Origin: Pigoraptor vietnamica
Taxonomy: Eukaryota; Opisthokonta; Filasterea
DNA: 55,220 nucleotides
Direction of reading: 5' to 3'
Assembly (NCBI GenBank): GCA_943704525.1
Contig: CALSCQ010000402.1
Location: 1 to 55,220, forward strand
In this document: positions 33,822 to 44,222 of the stretch, piece by piece
Layout of the letters: the number at the start of each line of letters is the position of its first letter
How positions within the stretch are numbered: the stretch's first letter is position 1
Translations under genes and position numbers: made by a program
Notes under the pieces: generated by a model
The model's input: the letters and a program-made list of their open reading frames with translations, nothing else
The model's database searches: none
What the model was told of the DNA's origin: nothing

Positions 33822-36800
33822 ATGCGGGCTGCGTGCGCGGCGGCCGCCGTGGCCGTCTTTGCGCTGTGCGCGGGGCTCTCGCACGCCCTGACATGCGAAA
33901 CAAACGAGGTGTATATGGACGTCATTTACCGCGACATGAACAGCGGGTTGCCCTCGAGCCCATCCCTGCGCCACCCGGACTTTGAGCGCAGCAATTACCC
34001 GACGTACACAAAGGGCGTCCTACTGCAGACGCTTGACGCCTACGGGTGCGTGGGCCTCGTTGTTCGATATCTCTCTGACATCCCGTGCTCTCTCCCCCTG
34101 TGCTTGCGCCGATGGCGGCGCGGGGTAAGGTGGCTCACTGACTGTCGTCTGCAGCAAGCCGCAGGTGAACCCGGACATCTGGGGCCTGTCCGAGGGCAGG
34201 CGCGCATTCATCAGCCCCGACAGCTTCTACACGTGGTACCACGACGGCCCCTTTGCGAGCGGTCTCCAGAACATTCGCGTTGATGGCAAGATGAAGTGGG
34301 TGCGCGTGACGGCGGGGTCGAATCGCTTCAAGACGGCGGCGTCTGGAAATTCGGACGGCAGCGGCTTTTACCCTCTCAACGGCCTCGGGTTCAACGACAA
34401 GGCGTCGAACGGCAACAACTACGCCTTCACGACAGAGATGAAGTTCAAGTTTCAGTACCAGGGCTTTGAGACGTTCACTTTCTCTGGCGACGACGACTTC
34501 TGGGCCTTTATCGAGGGGTACCTCGTCGTCGGTGAGTGTAGAGCCCTATTCCCCATTGTTTTTTTGTAGGCATTGGCTTATGTGCGTTTTGTGCGAACTT
34601 AGATCTGGGCGGTCTTCACCCGCCTGAGTCGGCGACGATTTCTCTCCCGCCGAACGTGAAGATCACGAGCAATACGGGTGTTGTCCAAAACGTGAGTCCT
34701 CTCGCCGCTCATTTTTTGTGCGCTGTTATTCTATCGCCATCGCGGTTCAACTTTGTTTTCTGACGTGTGTTCGTGCGCAGCTTGTGCTTGTCCCCGGAAG
34801 GTCGTATACGCTGCAAATCTTCAATGCCGAACGCCACTCGACGGGAAGCACATTCTACGCGGAGACCACCCTCGTGTTCACCCGAAGTGAGTGTTGTCCT
34901 CTCGAAACTTGTGGTATTGAGACGGAAGTACTCACACCCAACTCCACCAGCGATGGAGATTGACACGGAGAACGTCGACGGGTCGTTCACTGTCTACAAG
35001 GGGACCCCGCGTACCATCTCGATCACCCTCAGCCACCAGCCCGACCAGGACACTACGGTCACGTGCACGGCCGCTGACGGCAGTGCCACGTTTACGCCGA
35101 TCAAGTTTTTGCAGTGCGCCACTCAGCGCACGCAGACGATGACTGTCACTTTTGCCAAGGTCAACTACGTGGGGACGACCGTGTCTTGCACTGCCAACGG
35201 CGGCGCCTACACCGGCATCGTCTCGAATACGGTTGTCATGAAGGCCTGTGAGTACTGCCTCTGTGTGTTGTGTGGGTGCCAGTGGTGTGGGATTTGTGCC
35301 GCGCTGCGCGTGACTCACTGCGCATGAATTTCGGCGATGTTGCTCGTTGCATGCCGAGCTGAATTCGTGTTGTGAATCGCAGTGTCCCGCACGCCGCCGT
35401 CGTTTGTCAACCCCCCGACGACGCCGCTGACGGTCGCGTGCACGGGCGTGCCTGCCATGGTGGATCCCGCCGTTACCGACGACTGTTTGAGTTCCACAAC
35501 CTTGACGAGGTCGGAAACGAAGGTTTCGAACGGTTGTACCGGGAGGTACACGCTCACGCGCCAGTGGAACGCTGCCGACAAGTGCGGCAACACCGCATCA
35601 TACGTGCAAACGATCACGGTGACCGATAACGTTGGGCCGTCGTTCACTTCCACCGTTAATCCTGTGAACGTTGCCTGCGGCCAAACGCTTCCCGCCGTGG
35701 CGTCGCTGGGTGCGACGGACAATTGCGGCGGCCCTGTGACGATGTTGGGCACGGTAGAGTCGACGACTGCGGGCGCCTGCCCGCGGAACTACACGATCAC
35801 TCGCACGATTAGCGCGAAGGACGACTGTGGTAATGTGGGTTCGTACAGCTACTACATCTACCCGTTCGACGCGACCACACCCAAGTTCACGAGCGTTCCC
35901 TCGGACATTTCTGTCTCGTGCCAGTCTGTTCCTGCGGGCGGCATACTGCAAGCGCAAGAGACGTGCGCGGGGTCGATCTTCAACGTGAACCCAACGGACG
36001 TGACGCAGGCGGGGTCGTGCGCCAACACGTACACGATCTTCCGCCGGTGGAGGGCCGTCGCGCAGTGCGGGGGCGTCACGCAGTACGAGCAGAAGATTTC
36101 GGTGAGCGATCGCGAGGCCCCTGTCCTCCAGAACGTGCCTGCGCCCGTCACCGTCAAGTGCACGAACCCGGTGCCAACCGCGCAAGTCTCGGCTGTGGAC
36201 TCGTGCTCGGGCACGCCGACAGTCTCCTTCTCGGAGACGAGGACCAATTTGTGCGCGACGGCCTACACGCTGACGCGCACGTGGTCGGCAAAGGACGTCT
36301 GCGGCAACACGTCCCCGACGGCGACGCAGGTTGTGCAGGTGACGGACAATGTCGCGCCTGCCATCTCGAACGTGCCGCTGGACGCGACGGTCTCTTGCGA
36401 GGCGGTGCCCGCTGCGCCCGTGAATGTGGCTGCTAAGGACGACTGCGACACCGCCCCGAAGCTCACCTTTGCCGAGGCAAAGGTGGCTGGCAACTGCCCC
36501 AACCGCTACACGCTGAAGCGGACGTGGTCGGCGGTGGACGCGTGCAACAACCCGTCCTCGGCCTCTCAGACGATCACGGTGACCGACAATGTCGTGCCGG
36601 TGCTTGTGGGCGTGCCGGCGAGTGCATCGGCCACGTGTTTGACGGTGCCGAATGCGCCGACTGTTACCGCGACGGACAACTGCGGTGCGGCGTCGGTCGC
36701 GTACACACAGACGCGCACGAACGGCAAGTGCACGAACGAGTTTACGCTGAAGCGCACGTGGACGGCGACGGACTCTTGCGGACTGACGGCGACGAGCACG

Positions 36801-39800
36801 CAGACGATCACAGTGACGGACACGACGGCGCCTGTGTTTACGTCGCCGCCCCCGGCCACCATCGACGCCGAATGCAGCAGCATACCCGCCGCACCGACCC
36901 TCACGGCAACGGACGAGTGCGGCTCGCCGGTGACTGTGACGATGACCACGGCAACGAATCCCGGCTCCTGCACGTCGACGTATCAGATTGTGCGCACGTA
37001 CAAAGCCACGGACGAGTGCGGCAACGTGGCGACGTTTGTGCAGACGGTCAACGTGAAGGACACGACCAAGCCGGTCCTCAGCGGCGTCCCCGCGAACACT
37101 GCTATCTCATGCGAAAACCCGCTGCCTGCCGCGACTGTGACAGCGACGGACAATTGCGGCAGCGCGACAGTGACGTACAAGGAGACGCGCACGAACGGGG
37201 CCTGCACGCAGTCGTACACTATGACGCGCACGTGGACGGCGACCGACGCGTGCGGAAACGCTGCCTCTCTGAACCAGGTGGTGACGGTGACCGACGCCAC
37301 TTCCCCGGTCTTCAGCGGCGCGCAGTCGGAGACGATTCAGTACGCATTTGCGGCGGCGAACACGGTGCCGGCGATTGCGGCCAAGACGGCACAGGACAAC
37401 TGCTTTGGCGCCATCAACGTTCCCGGGACGGAGACGCGCGTAAATGGCGCGTGCAACAACACATACACGCTCAAGCGCAACTGGACCGCTATTGACGGCT
37501 GCAACAATGCCGCAACGGTTACGCAGACGATTCTCGTGTCCGACGGGCGCCTTCCCAACGTGACCGGCCTGCCGAACCCCGTCGACTACTCGACCAAGTG
37601 CAGCGTTGCCATTGTCGTCCCCACGGTGGTGGGCGTCAACCAAGGTGGACAGGTCGTCACTGTTACCGGCCCGACCATCCAGACACTCAACGGCGCGTGC
37701 CCCGGCAACTTCACGCGCGTGCACACGTGGGTGGCCAACGACGCGTGCGGTAACACGCAGACATTCCAGCAGCGTGTGACTGTCTTTGACAACGAGGCGC
37801 CCGTTCTCGTGGGCGTTCCCGCCGATGCAACTGTGGCGTGCAATGCGGTGCCCACGGCGCCGACCGTCACTGCGACCGACTCGTGCGGAACGGCCACAGT
37901 TGCATTCAGGGAGACGCGCGTGGACGGCAACTGCCCGTGGCGCTTCACGCTCCTGCGCACGTGGACTGCGACTGACCAGTGCGGGAACGTCGCCTCGAAG
38001 ACGCAGACGATCACTGTGACGGCGGCCGCTGCGCCCTCGTTTGCTTCGATGCCGACGGCCACTTTGCGCTCGGCGTGCTCGGCCATTCCCGCTGTTCCGT
38101 CGCTCAACGCAACTGCAGTTTGCGGCACGGTGACGATCGCGTACAATGAGGCGAAGGCTGCCGGATCGTGCGGCCAAGCCTTCACCCTCACGCGCACGTG
38201 GACTGCCACGGACCAGTGCCAGAACGCTGCCACCGCCACCCAGGTCGTGACGATTGTTGATGAGACGAAGCCGACGCTGGTGGGCGTCCCGGCTAACCAG
38301 AACGTTGCCTGCGATCGCGTTCCTGCCGAGAACGCGGTCGCCGTTTCGGCCGTCGACGACTGCGACATCGCCCCCGTCGTAACCGTGTCCACGGCGCGGA
38401 CGAACGGGGCGTGCACCCACCAGTACACGCTCGTGCGCACGTGGACGGCGAAGGACGCGTGCGGCAACACGGCAACCGCATCCCAGACGATTTCTGTACA
38501 AGACTCTGCGGGGCCCGTGCTCGCCAACGTGCCCGCGGATCGCGCGGACTCGTGCGACGCTGTCGCCGTGCCTCCAAACGTCACGGCTACGGACGCTTGC
38601 TTTGGTGCTGTGAGCGTGAAGCTCACCTCGGCGGACCAACCCGGCGCTTGTGGCGGGAGCTTTACGCGCACGTACACGTGGGAGGCGACAGATGGGTGCG
38701 GCAACACTGTGCGTGCTCAGGCGAAGAACATTGTTTCGGACACGAAGGCGCCCACGCTTGTGGACGTTCCCGACAGCAACGCGATGACCTGCCTGGACGC
38801 GTGGGACCTGGGTGGCGTTGACGAGCAGGGCGTGACTGTAACGGACGCATGCGACCAGAACCCGACGCTCATTACGCAGGAGACCAAGGCCGTGGGCGGG
38901 TGCGGCAGCAACTACACGCTCACGCGCACGTATGTCGCGAAGGACTGGTGCGGCAACACGGCCACCAAGACGCAGACGATTGTAGTGTCGGATGCCTCCC
39001 CGCCCCAGTTCCTCGGCGGAAACAACTACGCGGACGTTGCGTCGGCCCAGTGCGACCTTCTTCCCCCCGCCCTCGACGCCATTGCGGTGGACTATTGCGA
39101 CTCGAGCCGCTCTTGCGTGGACGACCCTGTGAGCGAGGGCTGCCTCGGCAAGCTTTACAGCTCGCCTGTTGAGACGCGGACGAATTACGTGTGTCCGAAT
39201 TCCTACACGCTGACGCGGACGTATACGGCCACGGACTCGTGCAAGAACACGGGGCGCATGGTCCAGCGGATCAATGTCGTGGACAACAAGCCGCCCGTGT
39301 TTTTCACGCGCGCCCCCGCCGACGCGACGTACGCATGCGCGGCGCAAATTCCCACTGCAACCGCCTCGCAGATGCGTGCTTCAGACCGCTGCGACACGAG
39401 CCCGAACGTGACGCTCGCCGAAGATGCGAAGAAGACGTGCGCGAACCGCGTCAACGTCACGCGCACGTGGACGGCGACTGACGCTTGCGGCAACAAGGCT
39501 ACGGCCTCCCAGATAATTCGTGTTGCGGACAACACTGCGCCGGTGCTCTCTGGCGTCGCCGACGACAATCTCTCTCTCGTGTGCTCGGATCCCGCGATCA
39601 ACGCCACCAAGTCGGCAGTTTCTGCGGCCGACGACTGCGACGGTGCGCTCAACGTCGTTTACACGGAGTCAAAGGAATCGGTCACGTGCCCCTCGAACTA
39701 CACGCTGAGGCGCACGTGGACGGCGACGGACGTCTGCGGCAATGCCGCGTCCGTCACGCGTCTTGTGCGCGTCTTCGACAACAATCCCCCTCGCCTCATC

Positions 39801-41738
39801 GGCGTCCCTGAGGACATTCTGCTCCCGTGCGGCTCATCCCTCCCCGACCCGCCGAAGGTGACGGCGGTCGACGACTGCGGCGACGTGTCCGGCAGCGTCC
39901 AGTATACGCAGGGCGCGCCAGTCTACTCGTGTGCGAACAGCTACAGTGTCAGCCGGACGTGGCGGGCAGTGGATAGCTGCGGCAACGTCGCCGTGGCCGT
40001 GCGCTACGTGTACATTGTCGACAACATCCCGCCGGAATTCAACATGACGCCCACCGCCGAGGTCAAGTCGACGAGCGGCGCTCCCGCTGCCCCCAAGCTC
40101 TCGGCTACCGACAACTGCTCGTCTGCCCAGAAGGTCACGGTTCAAATGCTCGAGTCGACCGTCAACGGCACGTGCGCCAACTCGTTCACGCTTACGCGTC
40201 GTTGGGTCGCCACGGACGAGTGCGGCAACTTCAACTACGTCAGCCAGAAGGTGTCTGTCGGCGACGAGACGGCCCCGACGTTCTCCGGCGGCCAATACGT
40301 GTATCTCTCGTGCGGAGGGCAGCCGCCCGACGTCACCGTGTCGGACGACGTGGACACGAACCTCAAGCCGACGAAGGTGGAGACGCGCTTCCCGGGCGGT
40401 TGCGCTTCCAACTACACGATCTTGCGCCAGTACCGCGCGACGGACGCGTGCGGCAACATCGGCGGCCTCGACCAGTACGTCATCTATGGCGATTCGAAGC
40501 CGCCCGTCCTCAGCGGTGTCCCGGCGGACACGACAGTCAGCTGCGCGTCCGTGCCAGCCGCCGCGACGGTCACGGCCACGGACGATTGCGACACGGGTGC
40601 CGTCGCTGTCACAATGACCGAGTCCAAGGAGAGCGTCGTCTGCGCTGGGTCGTACGTCCTCGTGCGCACGTGGCGCGCGACGGACAAGTGCGGCAACACG
40701 GCCGTCGCCTCGCAGCGCATCACGGTCACGGACACGTCGGCGCCCGTTCTCTCGAACGTGCCCGTTGATGGCGTCGCCGACTGCGGCGCGGATCTGGCCG
40801 ACCCCGTCAAGGCTGTCGACGCGTGCTCTGGAGCCACCCTTAGCGTGAACAAGACTATTGTTGCGGGAGGGTGTGCTGGCAACTACACGCTGACGCGCGA
40901 ATGGACCGCCACCGACGGTTGCGGCAATGTGGCAAAGGCAAAGCAGACGCTGCGCGTGGCGGACACGACGCCGCCCAAGTTTGTTCAGCCGCCGGGCGAA
41001 GCGGTCATTCGGTGCTTCGACCCACATCCGCCGACGGAGCTGTTTGCGCAGGACGTGTGCGACGGACGGCTGACTACCGTCTTCAACGAGACGACGGACG
41101 ACACGCGCAACCTCACGATTACCAAGGGGTGCCCGACCAGCTTCCACCTCTTCCGCGTGTGGAACGTGACCGACTCGTGCGGCAACAAGGCGACTTACCG
41201 CCAGCAAGTCACGGTTATGTACACCGAGTACGGCTACTTTGACCCGAACGCCCAGGGGGCCGGCGGCAACGGCGCAGGGGCGCTTGGCGGCAGCGGCGGC
41301 GGCGGCTCGTCCATGGGACCCATCATCGGCGGCGTTGTCGGTGGCTTGGTGGGCGCCGTTCTGATTGTGCTGGCGGTCGGCTACCTCTACAAGGCAGGGC
41401 ATATCGGCGGCGGGGCAGCGTCAGCGGCCAGCGGCACTGCGTCGGAGAAGATGTTTGAGAGCGTGCCGGAAACGAAGCCACGCGCCGCCTCGAACACCTC
41501 GGAGCCCCGCAGTGGCTCGTTCCTGAGCAAGTTCCGGCCACAGAGCAACTCGATTCTCAACCGCGGGCCCACCCCGGAACAGCTCGCCCGCCAGCAGAAC
41601 GAGGTGGAGCTCAAGCGAACCTTCACGAACCTCCTCAACCGCAACCAGCTGGATGAGATCGCGGCGTTCAACGATGTCGGCGCGGATTCGACGGCCAACC
41701 TTGTCGACGTGCATCTGGGCGACAGCTCGCTGGCTTGA
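33822..41738 (+). CDS. Giant cell-surface protein: fibro-slime domain, 24 HYR-like repeats, TM, cytoplasmic tail
   Basis: Six exons: 33822-34045, 34155-34531, 34603-34691, 34781-34886, 34951-35247, 35383-41738. They total 7449 nt, giving 2482 residues. The signal peptide is MRAACAAAAVAVFALCAGLS, cleaved near HA|LTC. Residues about 25-265 form a fibro-slime/PA14-like domain (DVIYRDMNSG, NNYAFTTEMKFKFQYQ, FTFSGDDDFWAFIEGYLVV, DLGGLHP). About 266-365 resemble a Calx-beta-like Ig fold. Then 24 HYR-like modules of about 80 residues run to about 2320, each with a C-terminal pattern YTLTRTWTATDxCGN...QxITVTD and paired Cys. A Gly/Ser linker precedes one membrane span (about 2341-2369) and a cytoplasmic tail of about 110 residues. 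Likely a type I adhesin or matrix receptor. The repeat array is one exon of 6356 nt, while the N-terminal part is split by five introns. Confidence 0.92.
35383..41230 (+). repeat. Array of 24 HYR-like protein repeats
   Basis: Twenty-four units of about 235-260 nt, each encoding DNCG-type, CxxxYTLxRTW and DxCGNxAxxxQ motifs. They are diverged from one another, so this is an old array and not a recent DNA-level tandem expansion. Similar repeats are common in Bacteroidetes surface proteins and in some protists. Confidence 0.85.
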
Positions 41739-42131
41739 GCGGCACGAGGCGCCACAATTTGCATTTCGCGTGCGTTTTCTCTGTAGTTTTTCTCTCTCTT
41801 CCCCAATTGTGTCATAGTTTCCTCGCCATAAAACTGCTTGTCGCGACGAATGGGTGCTATTCTTACGTATCAGCTGGATCGGTGAAGGAGTGCAAACTTC
41901 CCGCCAGATTTTGATCTTCCCGCCAATTTTCAAAAGACCAATTTGCTTCCGCACGTGGCCGGTTCACGCATGGCCACACCCCCTCGGTCGGTTATCGCTC
42001 GACCTTCGTGTTACACGGCCCAAAGGTCGTCACAGTTGCCCTCATCCATTCTTCTCTTATTTGTATTTCCCCTTCCACTCGTTTATTCGTTGCTTCCCTG
42101 TGGGCACGAGTGGCACTACTTTGCTGTACAA
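41739..42131 (+). other. Spacer between surface-protein gene and F-box/LRR gene
   Basis: This holds the 3' UTR of the first gene and the promoter of the second. A CATAAAAC element at about 41827 is a weak poly(A) candidate. There is no gene. Confidence 0.4.
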
Positions 42132-43913
42132 ATGTCCAAGCGAAAGGCGGAGGAGGGTTTAGGCACCGACGAGTGCGAACCCCCGCGGCAACGCACACGC
42201 ACGGAATTGCAAGACGCGCGTGCGCAAGCCGTCCCAGAGGCCCCAGCCCATTTTCATCGCGCGCACGAGGGGGACAGTCGCGAGGAAAGCGAGGCCCCGC
42301 CCCCCACATGTGCGTGCGCGGCTGCCGACGGTCGACCACGTGTGGGGACATTTCCGCTCGCGCTGCTGGGTGCGCCGCCGGTGCTCTCCGGACGACCGCT
42401 AAAGTGCGTGGCGTGTGTTGCCTTCCGTATTATATGCGAAAACTTGCTGTTTTTTTCTAACTTTCTATTGGCAACACAGGTTACGCGCCGTGTCGCCTCC
42501 GCCAATGCATACCACAGTAAGTCGCTAATCGAAGTTGGAATTTTTTTTATCGTTTTTGTCGAAGTTGTGGGCGTTTACATTGCACACGCGTTGACTTGGA
42601 ATGGCGAGAGGGACAGCGCTCTAAAGCGGTGTGCTCCCTTTCGCAGCTTGGCCGCCAAGATGCGGAAGGAACACGTGGCATGGGTGAGTGCTTTTGAACT
42701 CCATCATCACTCCCTGTTCTACAGGAGAAGACAATATTTAACTGTGTGTAATGCGACATGCTGCAGGGACCGGTGCGAGCCCCTTTGATATTCTGCCGGA
42801 GGAGATCATGCTGCATGTTTTCTCCTTCCTTCGCCGCCGACATCTGCCGCAGTGTGCCCTCGTGTGCAAGGCTTGGCGACGGCTCGTGTGAGTATCCGCG
42901 TGTTGCTTCAGCTTCAACGTGCAACCTTACTCAAAGCTAACAATCGCGCTTTCGCTCGCAGCTACGACGAGTCGCTCTGGCGCACGGTCAGCTTTTCGCC
43001 TTTGACGCGGGACTTTGACCTTATCGTGTTTCTCTGCGCACAGCGTCGGATTCGCAACGTTCATCTGCGCATGGCCTCGATCGCTGACGACTGCCCCGAG
43101 TTCGTCACTGTGGCTGGCCAGACTCTGTCCCACCCTCCGCGACCCTGGCGTGGATACGCCCTCACGGAGGCGCTGCCCCTCGCCTGCCTCGACTTTCGTG
43201 GCACGAGCATTTCCGACGACATGCTCCTCCGCATCCTCCCGTGGGCGCCGCACCTCCGCGACTTCAATGTCCGCGGCTGCGTCGCCGTGACGGATCGCTC
43301 CGTTGACGTTCTCGCACAGGTCTGCCAGAAGCTGACCACGCTCGTCGTGACTGGCTGCACCCGAGTAACGGCCACGTCGGTCAGCCGCATCGTCGCCGCT
43401 AACCCGCGCCTTGTGCGGCTCGGTGTCGGCTGGATTGATACTCGAGAAGGCACCGTGCAGCGCATTATAGATGCGCTTCCAACTCCGTCGGTGCTTACGT
43501 ACGTGAATTTGAGCGGGACGCCGCTGCAGGACAGCCACATGAGCGACTTCCTCGACAAGTGCGGCGACCGACTCGAGCTGCTCAACTTGAGGTACGTGCG
43601 TGAGGTTCAACGCGTTATAATGGCTTGCTTGCGGTTGTGTTTTTTTCTCAACCTTCACTTTCATGGCCCCAGCGACTGCACGGCATTGACGGGCGCGACT
43701 GTCGCAAAGATTTGCCGGCAGTGCGCAAAGCTGGAGGCTGTCGGCATCTCTCGCTGTCACTCCATGTCCATTATCGATGTTTACAGTCTGCTGGAACTAC
43801 CTTCGCTGAAGATGGCGAACGTTCACGGGGTCATTGCCGAACGAACGCTGCAAAGCATTCCGGCTCGTTCGCCCGCACTCATCTTCAACACGCCGCTCTG
43901 CCCGATCACGTGA
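42132..43913 (+). CDS. F-box/leucine-rich repeat protein (FBXL type)
   Basis: Six exons: 42132-42403, 42480-42516, 42647-42683, 42767-42887, 42962-43591, 43673-43913. They total 1338 nt, giving 445 residues. The first about 115 residues are a basic, Pro/Glu-rich disordered leader (MSKRKAEEGLG). An F-box follows at about 118-160 (FDILPEEIMLHVFSFLRRRH, then CALVCKAWRRLVYDESLW), then about 6-7 LRRs of the Skp2/FBXL kind (LACLDFRGTSISDDML, RDFNVRGCVAVTDRS, LTTLVVTGCTRVT, LTYVNLSGTPLQDSHM). It should be an SCF ubiquitin-ligase substrate receptor; the substrate cannot be told. Exons 2 and 3 are 37 nt each. The stop codon sits in a perfect ATCACGTGAT palindrome. Confidence 0.88.
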
Positions 43914-44222
43914 TTTGTCCGGGGAGAGTGCGGTTGTCAGGGACGCAAATACATTGGAAAAGGGGGTCATTTTTGTGCAAATTTTAGGAGTTATTTTAAA
44001 TTACTTGTCGCATTGACCCCCTCTCAACGGGGTAACCGGCAGAGTTCAAAAATTATTGACGGCGCAGACACCGCTCGTACTGCGTACCACATTCCCTTTC
44101 CTGAAGAGCACACCGTGTCACGTCAGAGCAGTGTGCGTGTTGCATGCGCCCGCATGGGGCAAGCGTTCCCTTGGCGGTGATTTTGATGCGGGGCCTCTCA
44201 AGGCAATTTTAGCAAAGGGGAA
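43914..44222 (+). other. Spacer between F-box/LRR and FAM227 genes
   Basis: AT-richer (about 43940-44060) than the flanking genes, with a TTTTAAATTA stretch. It holds 3' and 5' untranslated sequence only as far as I can see. Confidence 0.4.

Noticed and set aside
37107-39347. 746-codon open frame on the minus strand in the HYR array, and similar long antisense frames
   Set aside because: They are a by-product of codon bias and of the repeats on the coding strand. There is no start context, splice signals or homology.
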